Shown here in pieces: positions 28,584 to 35,894 of a stretch of DNA of 64,000 nucleotides. A program made the translations under genes and the position numbers. The notes under the pieces were generated by a model that made no database searches, had not been told where the DNA came from, and saw only the letters and a program-made list of their open reading frames with translations. Source of the DNA: Burkholderia humptydooensis. GTDB taxonomy: Bacteria > Pseudomonadota > Gammaproteobacteria > Burkholderiales > Burkholderiaceae. Each line of letters begins with the position of its first letter. Within the stretch, counting starts at the first letter, position 1. The stretch spans positions 2,294,001 through 2,358,000 of the forward strand of contig NZ_CP013382.1 of assembly GCF_001513745.1 (NCBI RefSeq). The letters are read 5' to 3'.

Positions 28584-28889
28584 CCGATTCCCCTTACGAT
28601 TCGAGACTGCCTGCGGTCACGGCGGCGAACGCGCCTGCGTTCGCCGCCAATCGACATCCTAACTAGTTCGGACACTTTAGGCGCGCGAGCGCCTCGGCGT
28701 CGAGCGCATCCGTGCGCGACGGATACGGCGACGCCCAAGTTTGCATTGTCCCGGAGTTTGTGTGACGACCGCAAGCGCTCAAATTCGATCGAGCGGGAAA
28801 GCGACGAAGCGCGACGCGATGGAAACGGTACGCACCGTGCACGATGCACGGTGCGTACCCGCGGGCGCGAAGGCCGGGCGGGCGGCGCG
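28584..28889. other. Intergenic region between polA and ndh with two perfect hairpins
   Basis: No gene is seen. Bases 28621-28648 form a 12-bp stem with GGCGGCGAACGC and its complement around a four-base loop, in the ndh leader or promoter zone. Bases 28827-28859 form a 14-bp stem (GGTACGCACCGTGC) just behind the polA stop; it lacks a long T-run, so it is either a weak terminator or an mRNA-stabilising structure. Confidence 0.55.
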
Positions 28890-31670
28890 TCAGTGCGCCT
28901 CTTCCCAGTTCTCGCCGACGCCGACCTCGGCGACGAGCGGCACCTTCAGTTTCGCGACGCCGCACATCATCTCGGGCAGCTTCTCGCGCACGACGGACAG
29001 CTCGCCGTCCGGCACCTCGAGCACGAGTTCGTCGTGCACCTGCATGATCATTCGTGCGCGCAAGCCGCCGCGCTCGAGCCAGTCGTCGACCGCGATCATC
29101 GACAGCTTGATCAGATCGGCGGCCGTGCCCTGCATCGGCGCGTTGATCGCCGCGCGCTCGGCGGCCTGGCGGCGCGGCCCGTTGCCGCCGTTGATCTCCG
29201 GCAGCCACAGGCGGCGGCCGAACACGGTTTCGACGTAGCCCCTCTCTTTCGCCCGCGCGCGCGTCTCCTCCATGTAGTGGGCGACGCCCGGATAGCGGAG
29301 GAAGTAGCGGTCGATGTAGAGCTTCGCCGCGTCGCGCGTGATGCCGAGATTCGACGCGAGACCGAACGAGCTCATCCCGTAGATCAGGCCGAAGTTGATC
29401 ACCTTCGCGATGCGCCGCTGATCGGACGTCACTTCGAGCGGCGTCACGCCGAACACCTCGGCCGCGGTCGCGCGGTGAATGTCCTCGCCGTGCGCGAACG
29501 CGCGCAGCAGCGACTCGTCCTCCGAGATGTGCGCCATGATGCGCAGCTCGATTTGCGAATAGTCGGCCGACACGATCTTGCTGCCCGGCGGCGCGATGAA
29601 CGCCTCGCGGATGCGCCGCCCTTCCGCCGTGCGCACCGGGATATTCTGCAGGTTCGGATCGTTCGACGCGAGCCGCCCCGTGACCGCCACCGCCTGCGCA
29701 TAGTTCGTGTGCACGCGGCCCGTGTTCGGGTTGACCATCCGCGGCAGCTTGTCGGTGTAAGTGGACTTCAGCTTCGACAAACCGCGATGCTCGAGCAGCA
29801 GCTTCGGCAGCGGATAGTCCTCGGCGAGCTTTTGCAGCACCTCTTCGTCGGTCGACGGCGCGCCGCTCGGCGTCTTCTTGACGACGGGCAACTGCAGCCG
29901 CTCGAAGAAGATCTGGCCGATCTGCTTCGGCGAGCCGAGATTGAATTCACCGCCCGCGAGCGCGTAGGCCTCCTGCTCGAGCTCGACGAGCCGCGTCGCG
30001 ATCTCGCTGCTCTGTCGGCTCAACCGGTCGCTGTCGATCAGCACGCCGGTGCGCTCCATCTTGCGCAACACGAGCGACACCGGCATCTCGATGTCGCGAT
30101 ACACGCGCATGAGCCCCGGCTCGCGCGCGACCTGCGGATACAGCGCGCGATGCAGTTGCAGCGTGATGTCCGCGTCCTCGGCCGCGTATTCGGACGCCTT
30201 GTCGAGCGGGACTTCGTCGAAGCCGATCTGCTGCGCGCCCTTGCCCGCGACGTCCTCGTACTTGATCGTCTTCACGCCGAGATGGCGCAGCGCGAGGCTA
30301 TCCATGTCGTGCGTGCGGTGCGATTCGAGCACATACGATTCAAGCAGCGTGTCGTGCTCGATGCCGTTCAGCGCGATCCCGTAGTTCGCGAGCACCTGCG
30401 CGTCGTACTTCAGATGCTGGCCGAGCTTCTTCCTGCTCGCGTCCTCGAGCCACGGCGTGAGCTTCGCGAGCACTTCGTCGCGCGGCAGTTGCGCGGGCAG
30501 GTCCGGCCCGCGGTGCGCGAGCGGCACGTACGCGGCATGGCCCGGCTCCACCGAGAACGACAGGCCGACGATCTGCGCGAGCATCGGATCGAGCGATGTC
30601 GTCTCGGTGTCGAATGCGGTCAGCTCGGCGGCGGAGATCGTCGCGAGCCACGCGTCGAACTGCTCCCACGTCTGCACGGTCGCGTAGTTGCGCGCAGCGG
30701 CGAGCGGCAGCTCGGCCGTCGCGCCACTTGCAGGGTCCGGCGCGGCGCCGGCCGCGGCCACCGTGGCGAGCGCGCCGTTCGCGGCGGATTCGCTGTCGAG
30801 CTCGCGCAGCCAGGTCTTGAAGCCGTATTTCGCGAAGATGTCGCGCAATGCGTCGCGGCCTTCGCCGTCCGTCGCGAGCGACGCGTCGAACGATTCGACG
30901 TGCGGCGCAAGCTCGCACGCGGTCTCGACCGTCACGAGCTGGCGCGCGAGCGGCAGGAAATCGAGCGCGCGGCGCAGGTTGTCGCCGACGACGCCCTTGA
31001 TCTCGCCCGCATGCTCGACGACGCCGTCGAGCGAGCCGTATTGCGTCAGCCACTTGACGGCCGTCTTCGGCCCGCACTTCTCGACGCCCGGCACGTTGTC
31101 GACGGTGTCGCCGATGAGCGACAGGTAATCGACGATCCGCTCCGGCGGCACGCCGAACTTCGCGAGCACGCCGTCGCGATCGAGCGCCTCGTTCGTCATC
31201 GTGTTGATGAGCGTGACGCGATCGGTGACGAGCTGCGCGAGATCCTTGTCGCCCGTCGACACGATCACGTTCATGCCATGCTGCTCGGCCTGCTTCGCGA
31301 GCGTGCCGATCACGTCGTCGGCCTCGACGCCCTCGATCATCAGCAGCGGCCAGCCGAGCGCGCGCACGGCCGCGTGGATCGGCTCGATCTGCAGCGCGAG
31401 ATCGGGCGGCATCGGCGGCCGGTGCGCCTTGTAATCGGCGTACAGATCGTCGCGGAAGGTTTTGCCCTTGGCGTCGAACACGCACGCGCTATACTCTGCA
31501 CTGACATCCTTGCGCATGCGGCGCAGCATATTGATGATTCCGTAGAGCGCTCCGGTCGGCTCCCCGCCAGGGCCGCGCAAATCAGGCATCGCATGGTAAG
31601 CCCGATACAGATAGCTCGAACCATCAACCAATAGCAGGGTCTTACCTTCCAGATTTCGTTCTTCAGGCAT
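28890..31670 (-). CDS. polA: DNA polymerase I
   Basis: 926 residues with all three domains. The 5'-3' exonuclease opens with LLLVDGSSYLYRAYHAMPDL and has VSTGDKDLAQLVTD. The 3'-5' proofreading domain has AFDTETTSLDPM and DITLQLHRAL, keeping acidic residues. The polymerase palm has motif A VSADYSQIELRIMAHIS, motif B RRIAKVINFGLIYGMSSFG and motif C MQVHDELVLEVPDGE. The enzyme replaces RNA primers and fills repair gaps. Its ATG lies one base from the start codon of the divergent LOG gene, so the promoters and leaders of each lie inside the other. Confidence 0.97.
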   Translation of the reverse strand: MPEERNLEGKTLLLVDGSSYLYRAYHAMPDLRGPGGEPTGALYGIINMLRRMRKDVSAEYSACVFDAKGKTFRDDLYADYKAHRPPMPPDLALQIEPIHAAVRALGWPLLMIEGVEADDVIGTLAKQAEQHGMNVIVSTGDKDLAQLVTDRVTLINTMTNEALDRDGVLAKFGVPPERIVDYLSLIGDTVDNVPGVEKCGPKTAVKWLTQYGSLDGVVEHAGEIKGVVGDNLRRALDFLPLARQLVTVETACELAPHVESFDASLATDGEGRDALRDIFAKYGFKTWLRELDSESAANGALATVAAAGAAPDPASGATAELPLAAARNYATVQTWEQFDAWLATISAAELTAFDTETTSLDPMLAQIVGLSFSVEPGHAAYVPLAHRGPDLPAQLPRDEVLAKLTPWLEDASRKKLGQHLKYDAQVLANYGIALNGIEHDTLLESYVLESHRTHDMDSLALRHLGVKTIKYEDVAGKGAQQIGFDEVPLDKASEYAAEDADITLQLHRALYPQVAREPGLMRVYRDIEMPVSLVLRKMERTGVLIDSDRLSRQSSEIATRLVELEQEAYALAGGEFNLGSPKQIGQIFFERLQLPVVKKTPSGAPSTDEEVLQKLAEDYPLPKLLLEHRGLSKLKSTYTDKLPRMVNPNTGRVHTNYAQAVAVTGRLASNDPNLQNIPVRTAEGRRIREAFIAPPGSKIVSADYSQIELRIMAHISEDESLLRAFAHGEDIHRATAAEVFGVTPLEVTSDQRRIAKVINFGLIYGMSSFGLASNLGITRDAAKLYIDRYFLRYPGVAHYMEETRARAKERGYVETVFGRRLWLPEINGGNGPRRQAAERAAINAPMQGTAADLIKLSMIAVDDWLERGGLRARMIMQVHDELVLEVPDGELSVVREKLPEMMCGVAKLKVPLVAEVGVGENWEEAH

Positions 31671-31671
31671 T

Positions 31672-32421
31672 ATGAATAAGAGAAAAGTGATTCCGAGTCT
31701 GCGTTCGCTCGCAGATCAAGAACGCGCGACGGCGAAGAAGGCCCGCGCTTCGTGGCAGATGTTCACGATTATGGCAGAGTTTATCGAGGCGACAGAGTAC
31801 CTGTCCGAGATCCGCCCTGCCGTCAGCATCTACGGTTCCGCGCGTCTGAAGCCGGATTCCGCGCACTACAAGCTCGCCGTGCAGATCGCGCGCAAGCTGT
31901 CCGACGCCGGCTTCGCCGTGATCTCGGGCGGCGGGCCGGGCATCATGGAAGCGGCGAACAAGGGCGCGCACGCCGGCAAGGCGCCGTCCGTCGGCCTGAA
32001 CATCGAGCTGCCGCACGAACAGGCCGGCAACCACTTCCAGGACATCTCGCTGCGCTTCCGCCATTTCTTCACGCGCAAGGTCACGTTCGTGAAGAATTCG
32101 GACGCGGTGATCGTGATGCCGGGCGGCTTCGGCACGCTCGACGAGTTGTCCGAAGTGCTCACGCTGATCCAGACGAAGAAGTCGCGGCTCGTGCCGATCG
32201 TGCTCGTCGGCAGCGCATTCTGGAGCGGCCTGCTGCAGTGGTTCCGCGACCAGATGATCCCGATGGGCCTCATCAATCCGGACGACATGAACCTGATGAA
32301 GGTGATCGACGATCCGGACCAGGTGCTCGAAGCGGTGCTCGCGTTCTACGAGGATCGCGGCGAGGAAACCGAGGAGGCGCACCCGCCGCGGCCCGAAGAA
32401 GACCGGATGTTCTATCTGTAA
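31672..32421 (+). CDS. LOG family protein (TIGR00730, lysine-decarboxylase-like fold)
   Basis: 249 residues. AVSIYGSARL, VISGGGPGIMEAANKGAH and VIVMPGGFGTLDELSEVLTL are the three blocks of LOG/TIGR00730 proteins; PGGxGTxxE forms the nucleotide monophosphate site. Members cleave nucleoside monophosphates such as AMP or release cytokinin bases; some bacterial members are PpnN-like nucleosidases. This one is of the longer type with an N-terminal helical extension and an acidic tail. The start codon at 31672 leaves one base between it and the polA start on the other strand. A clear terminator follows at 32447. Confidence 0.88.
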   Translation: MNKRKVIPSLRSLADQERATAKKARASWQMFTIMAEFIEATEYLSEIRPAVSIYGSARLKPDSAHYKLAVQIARKLSDAGFAVISGGGPGIMEAANKGAHAGKAPSVGLNIELPHEQAGNHFQDISLRFRHFFTRKVTFVKNSDAVIVMPGGFGTLDELSEVLTLIQTKKSRLVPIVLVGSAFWSGLLQWFRDQMIPMGLINPDDMNLMKVIDDPDQVLEAVLAFYEDRGEETEEAHPPRPEEDRMFYL

Positions 32422-32446
32422 CGGCGCGTGCATCGCGCATCGCCGG

Positions 32447-32482
32447 ACGGGCGGAGCCGACGAGGCGTCCGCCCGTTTTTTT
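32447..32482 (+). terminator. Intrinsic terminator after the LOG gene
   Basis: ACGGGCGGA and TCCGCCCGT pair around a 12-base loop and run into seven T (32475-32482). Confidence 0.88.
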
Positions 32483-32818
32483 CGTGCGCCGCGGCGGCCG
32501 AAAACGGCAGCCGGCACGTGGCGCGGCGCGCACTTCGTAACCGTTCGTTTCACCCGCCGCAGGGTAAATGTCAAATTCGGCGCGCGATGTGCCGCAATGC
32601 GGCCCGAGCGCCGACCGGATTGTCAAGCAAGGCGCTACCCGCATCCGTGCGCGCAAACCATGCGCGAACGCGCCGTTACAAATCCACACGTCAATTAATC
32701 CATCGCACCGCCACACTCCGTCCTGCAGCGTGTCCGTCGAAACGGACGCGACGGGTTCGGGGCTCGACGCCCGCACACGTCGGAACGGACGCTCATTTCA
32801 ACTCGTGAGGAAAAGAAC
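32483..32818. other. Intergenic region upstream of the small exported protein gene
   Basis: 336 bases with no recognisable gene on either strand. It must contain the promoter of the exported protein at 32819; no consensus -35/-10 pair stands out. Confidence 0.35.
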
Positions 32819-33103
32819 ATGAAACGCTCGTTGATCGCCTTTGCATTGACCGGTATTGGTATCGCGCTGTCGGGCGCGGCGCATGCCGTGAACGTCGACG
32901 TCAACATCGGCGCGCCCGCGCCTGTCGTCGTCGCGCCGGCGCCGGCGCCCGTCCTCGTCGCCCCCGCGCCCGCGATCGTCGTCGGCTGGCACGGCGACCG
33001 CTACTGGGATGGCAATCGCTACTGGGAACGTCGCGAGTGGGAAGAGCATCACCGCCATCGAGGCTTCTGCCCGCCGGGACACGCGAAGAAAGGCGAGTGC
33101 TGA
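32819..33103 (+). CDS. Small exported protein, Pro/Ala-rich, Trp/Arg/His-rich tail
   Basis: 94 residues. A clear Sec signal (MKRSLIAFALTGIGIALSGA, cleavage after AHA) is followed by a strand-like VNVDVNIGAP, two copies of a PVxVAPAPA proline/alanine repeat, then WHGDRYWDGNRYWERREW and a short His/Arg/Cys tail. The arrangement is like the YXWGXW-type small envelope proteins of Burkholderia, many of which are stress related; no function is established. The start has GAGGAAAAG upstream. A strong terminator lies behind it. This is the last host gene before the prophage. Confidence 0.75.
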   Translation: MKRSLIAFALTGIGIALSGAAHAVNVDVNIGAPAPVVVAPAPAPVLVAPAPAIVVGWHGDRYWDGNRYWERREWEEHHRHRGFCPPGHAKKGEC

Positions 33104-33187
33104 CGCGCGGCGACTAATCGCGCCGCGGCGACGTGGCGCGTCACCGTCACCGCGCGGCGACCGTCGGCGATGCCGTCGACGCGAAAT

Positions 33188-33224
33188 GAAAAGGCCGTCC
33201 ATGATCGGATCATGGACGGCCTTT
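33188..33224. terminator. Strong hairpin terminator at the host/prophage edge
   Basis: AAAGGCCGTCCATGAT and ATCATGGACGGCCTTT form a near-perfect palindrome with A- and T-tracts on the two sides, so it can stop transcription from either direction. Confidence 0.85.
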
Positions 33225-33451
33225 CTGCTTTCCGCGATTCGCGCAATCGCTGCAACGCCGCAACGCCGCGCTCGTCGGCTTCGCCGCGCTATTGAAACGC
33301 CACTTCCGCAAAACTCCGCAGCTTGGAGACGCATTCCAGTTTAAAATCATGTACTTATGGAGTTTTTTCTAACTTGAAAGGCAAAGTAGATGGAGATATT
33401 TCAAGGGATTTTATGGGGGGTTGGAATATCAAGTTAGACAGTTTTTGGGCT
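33225..33451. other. Host/prophage transition
   Basis: Up to about 33,305 the sequence is GC-rich host; from about 33,330 it becomes AT-rich (the stretch around 33,340-33,430) and then reaches the first phage gene at 33,452. No gene is recognised. The attachment core should lie here, but the other copy is outside the window, so it cannot be defined. Confidence 0.45.
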
Positions 33452-33649
33452 CTAGGGGCGTTCCGTCAAGCTCTTACGCCAGTCGCCCATGAAGCCGAAG
33501 CTCGGCGCTCGGATAGGCTCCGAGAACCAGAAGTCTGTATAGGCAGCAACATTCGGCGCAAGAAACCAATGTGCCTCACCATTCGCGTCCATCGCCCACC
33601 AGCGAGCAGCCTTAGGGGCCTTCTTCCAGTCAACCTCGAACTCGACCAT
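33452..33649 (-). CDS. Small phage protein of unknown function
   Basis: 65 residues rich in Trp, Phe and Ala: MVEFEVDWKKAPKAARWWAM, then ANGEAHWFLAP and PSFGFMGDWRKSL. The Trp-rich pattern resembles small conserved proteins seen at the end of Burkholderia prophages, but I know of no function. The start at 33649 is firm because GGAGGT lies seven bases upstream. It is the last gene of the lysis end and the closest to the left attachment site. Confidence 0.6.
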   Translation of the reverse strand: MVEFEVDWKKAPKAARWWAMDANGEAHWFLAPNVAAYTDFWFSEPIRAPSFGFMGDWRKSLTERP

Positions 33650-33684
33650 GCTGACCTCCACCGTGACGGTGGAAGTCTAGTGGA

Positions 33685-34161
33685 TCAACGTACCGCCGTC
33701 AGCGCGTCGTAGTCGCGCTCGCATTGCTGGCCGGCGATTCGGGCACGGTCAGCGTACTCTGCCAGCTCGCCCGCGCGCTGATCAGCGCGGCCGAGCACGT
33801 CGGCAAGCAGATCGAGGGCGTCGCCGGCTGGCGGGCTTCCGGGGGAAGCGGCGGGATGGCGGGCGGCTGCGACGAGTTTGTCGACACGCTGCTGCAGGCT
33901 GCCAGCGGCAGCGCGAGCAGCAAAAGCGTCCGCGAGCGCGGCAGTTCGTAGTTGGTTCGCATCGTTTGCAATCTCCTGTTGAGCCGCGGTGCGGCGTTGC
34001 TCCTCGGCGCGCGCCGCCGCGAAGGCGTCGAGCTGCGCCTTCTGCGCGGCGGCCGCCGTCATGCGCACACCGTCGGCGTGCCCCTTGAAGTACCCGCCGG
34101 CGAGGCCGACGAAAGCCGCCACGACGACGGCAAGCCAGACACGGGGATCGAACCAAGTCAT
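33685..34161 (-). CDS. Rz-like i-spanin (inner membrane spanin subunit)
   Basis: 158 residues. One N-terminal transmembrane helix (VWLAVVVAAFVGLAGGYFKG) is followed by a long Ala/Gln/Arg-rich coiled coil and a C-terminal region with AGQQCERDYDALTAVR. This is the DUF2514/Rz build: anchored in the inner membrane, spanning the periplasm, and fusing inner and outer membranes with its Rz1 partner in the last step of lysis. The start ATG overlaps the stop of the preceding gene as ATGA. Rz1 is nested in another frame (33699-33971). Confidence 0.8.
   Translation of the reverse strand: MTWFDPRVWLAVVVAAFVGLAGGYFKGHADGVRMTAAAAQKAQLDAFAAARAEEQRRTAAQQEIANDANQLRTAALADAFAARAAAGSLQQRVDKLVAAARHPAASPGSPPAGDALDLLADVLGRADQRAGELAEYADRARIAGQQCERDYDALTAVR
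33699..33971 (-). CDS. Rz1-like o-spanin lipoprotein, nested inside the Rz gene
   Basis: 90 residues at most, read in a different frame entirely within Rz. It has a lipoprotein signal LLLLALPLAAC with the lipobox cysteine, followed by a Ser/Thr stretch and the proline-rich segment QPPAIPPLPPEARQ usual for Rz1. Nesting of Rz1 inside Rz is the lambda arrangement. ATG codons at 33971 and 33962 are both possible starts. The lipid-anchored outer membrane subunit pairs with Rz to fuse membranes during lysis. Confidence 0.8.
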   Translation of the reverse strand: MQTMRTNYELPRSRTLLLLALPLAACSSVSTNSSQPPAIPPLPPEARQPATPSICLPTCSAALISARASWQSTLTVPESPASNASATTTR

Positions 34162-34706
34162 TTCCGCTCCTTCGCATGCAGTTGCTTCAGCTCGTCCGGT
34201 GAGTAGACGAAGCCCGGCAGCAGGAACGCCTGCACGCTCCAGACCGGGTCGCTTTCCTCGTGCCGGCCGTGGTCCTTGCCCCGGTGATGGAGCGCGCGCA
34301 GCAGCAGTTGGTTGTAGGTCGAGTCGACGAATGCCTCGGGCCGCGCCGGGTCGAACGCCCCCCAGTCGAATCCCTGCGTCAGACGAATCACGTCCCAGAC
34401 CGGGTGCTGGCGCGGGATCGGCACGATGCGCTGCAGCTTGTGGCTGAACATCGTGTCGACCTGGTTCAGCGCGACGCCGCGGATCCACTTCCAGTCGATC
34501 GCGTGCGAGAACGCCCACTCGAAGAACCGGTGATGCGACTCGACCGTCCGGTCGTCGCCGCAGACCGCGCAGACGTAGCCGCCGGCCGCCTTCATCGCGC
34601 GCTTGCTCGCGCGGAACGTCGCCGACTCGGTGCGCGGTTCGTGGTCCGGGTAGAACACGTCCTCGGCCAGCGTGCGCCGCGTTTCATGGGTCTTCGTGGT
34701 CGTCAT
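34158..34706 (-). CDS. Phage protein with CxxC...HH motif, unknown function, inside the lysis cassette
   Basis: 182 residues. Near the start KAAGGYVCAVCGDDRTVESH and HRFFEW give a CxxC followed by two adjacent histidines, as in zinc-bound HNH-like folds, but the rest (IPRQHPVWDVIRLTQGFDWG, NQLLLRALHHRGKDHG) does not show a full nuclease motif. Its ATG overlaps the endolysin stop and its stop overlaps the Rz start, both as ATGA, so it is locked into the lysis operon by translational coupling. It is not one of the standard lysis genes and I cannot name it. Confidence 0.65.
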   Translation of the reverse strand: MTTTKTHETRRTLAEDVFYPDHEPRTESATFRASKRAMKAAGGYVCAVCGDDRTVESHHRFFEWAFSHAIDWKWIRGVALNQVDTMFSHKLQRIVPIPRQHPVWDVIRLTQGFDWGAFDPARPEAFVDSTYNQLLLRALHHRGKDHGRHEESDPVWSVQAFLLPGFVYSPDELKQLHAKERK

Positions 34707-35200
34707 AGGTCGCGCTCGCACAATGCGCGCTCTTCAGCGCGCCGTTTCACCAGGCCCGGCAGCACGCGGCCGCCGGCCGTCACCCACTGCGGCCGGCCGT
34801 TGTCCGCCTCGTTCAGCGCGCGACACGCGCCCTTCCAGTCGCCGGCGTTGAAGCGCTTCGCCGTCGTGCTGCCGCAGTACGCGCCGGCGCCGACGTTGTA
34901 GGCAAAGCTCACGGCGGCCGCGAGCTGGTACGTATGCCCCTTCAGGACCGGCGTGCACTTCAGCACCGGCTCGGCATGCTCGATGAGCCGCTGTTCGAGG
35001 CGCGCGCGGCACTGGTCGGGCGTGAAGCGCTGCCCGGCCCGGACGTCCTTCGTGTCGCCGTTGCACGCCGTGATGATCCCGATCGGGTCCGGCCGCGCGA
35101 CGAGCTCGAGCCCCTCGAACTTCGGGACCATGGAAAAAAGAAGGGCTGCCGCAGCAGCCCCCACAACACCCGCGAGTGTCTTCTTCGGTACGTTAGCCAT
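34703..35200 (-). CDS. SAR endolysin (GH24 lysozyme)
   Basis: 165 residues. The N-terminus TLAGVVGAAAAALLFSMVP is a weakly hydrophobic, Ala/Gly-rich signal-anchor-release segment with no cleavage site. Right after it come the GH24 catalytic residues E29, D38 and T44 in exact E-x8-D-x5-T spacing. The downstream part (AAAVSFAYNVGAGAYCGSTT) matches T4-type lysozymes such as RrrD. The enzyme would be exported by Sec, stay tethered and inactive, and be released when the membrane depolarises, consistent with the small pinholin-like holin in front. It overlaps the holin by eight bases. Confidence 0.88.
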   Translation of the reverse strand: MANVPKKTLAGVVGAAAAALLFSMVPKFEGLELVARPDPIGIITACNGDTKDVRAGQRFTPDQCRARLEQRLIEHAEPVLKCTPVLKGHTYQLAAAVSFAYNVGAGAYCGSTTAKRFNAGDWKGACRALNEADNGRPQWVTAGGRVLPGLVKRRAEERALCERDL

Positions 35201-35375
35201 CGAGCAATGCCCTCTTCCCCTTGTTCTTGATCAGGTAGTACGCCTGCAGCCCGATGTACGCGATCGTCGCGACGGCTACCCACCAGTTGATGTCGTGGCC
35301 GGTCAGCCACAACCAGAAATTGCTTCCCACCGCCGGCGCCGCCTTGGCAGCGCTCACCGCGAGATCGTTCTTCAT
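35193..35375 (-). CDS. Holin (small, one or two membrane segments)
   Basis: 60 residues. FWLWLTGHDINWWVAVATIA and continuing through YIGLQAYYLIKN form a hydrophobic helix with a basic tail KNKGKRALL; a weaker hydrophobic stretch AAKAAPAVG precedes it. Position, size and the eight-base overlap with the endolysin gene mark it as the holin that sets lysis timing. With a SAR endolysin, a pinholin that only depolarises the membrane would suffice. It is the first gene of the lysis cassette. Confidence 0.75.
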   Translation of the reverse strand: MKNDLAVSAAKAAPAVGSNFWLWLTGHDINWWVAVATIAYIGLQAYYLIKNKGKRALLDG

Positions 35376-35390
35376 CGAGTCCCCGAAATG

Positions 35391-35411
35391 AAAAAGCCGC
35401 GCGATGGCGGC
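35391..35411 (-). terminator. Terminator-like hairpin just upstream of the holin gene
   Basis: On the minus strand GCCGCC...GCGGC is followed by five T. It lies on the path of late transcription coming from the tail genes, before the lysis cassette, so either lysis has its own promoter or readthrough by antitermination is needed. Confidence 0.5.
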
Positions 35412-35422
35412 AGTGAATATTC

Positions 35423-35451
35423 TTGACAGATAGGACCGTTGGTCCTAGATT
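35423..35451 (+). promoter_or_regulatory. Promoter with operator palindrome in its spacer, upstream of XRE-like gene
   Basis: TTGACA (35423-35428), a 17-base spacer and TAGATT (35446-35451). The spacer holds the perfect inverted repeat TAGGACCGTTGGTCCTA (35431-35447; 7-base arms), which also covers the first bases of the -10 box. A protein bound there would block RNA polymerase. The likely binder is the XRE-like protein encoded directly downstream. Confidence 0.75.
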
Positions 35452-35544
35452 TATCACCAGAGGAAGCGCAACCGCGCGGCCCACACATCCGAGAGGACTC
35501 CATGCACACCACGATCGTTGCGGCGTTGCGCCGCCTTTTCCCCT

Positions 35545-35817
35545 ATGCGATACGACCCGCCGACCCCGAAAGACCTGGAGCAGCTCAAACACGACCTGCA
35601 ATTCAGCAGCGCGCAGATGGCGGACCTATTCGGTGTGCAGGGTGGCCGGCAATGGCGCAAGTACACGGGTGGCGAAGAACCGCGCGACATCAGCCCGCAT
35701 ATCCTTTTCTTCGCAGCGGCACGACTGGAACTGTCGCCGGCGGACATCGAGCGGGTGCTGGCACGCATGAGATCGATCGGCGCCACGATCGACTTGAACG
35801 ACGAGCCGGAAGCGTAG
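35545..35817 (+). CDS. XRE-like helix-turn-helix phage regulator
   Basis: 90 residues. LQFSSAQMADLFGVQGGRQW followed by KYTGGEEPRDISPHILFF has the spacing of an XRE-type helix-turn-helix in which the ribbon after helix 3 carries RQWRKYTGG; the C-terminal helix is SPADIERVLARMRSIG. Such small regulators are common in Burkholderia phages. A promoter with an internal palindrome lies upstream, so autoregulation is likely. The ATG at 35545 has no ribosome binding site, whereas an ATG at 35502 with GAGAGGA is one base out of frame (14 codons plus one base), which suggests a frameshift at a TTTTCCCC run, or coupling. Confidence 0.65.
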   Translation: MRYDPPTPKDLEQLKHDLQFSSAQMADLFGVQGGRQWRKYTGGEEPRDISPHILFFAAARLELSPADIERVLARMRSIGATIDLNDEPEA

Positions 35818-35894
35818 GCAGCGCCTCTATAACGGCCTCTTCAGCCGTTGCGGGTATCATCCCGCGTTGGAATCACACCACCATCAAAGAAAAA

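Noticed and set aside
35130..35160. Hairpin with T-run inside the endolysin gene as a terminator
   Set aside because: It is made by the Ala-rich SAR codons of a coding region and would stop the lysis transcript inside the gene; more likely chance.
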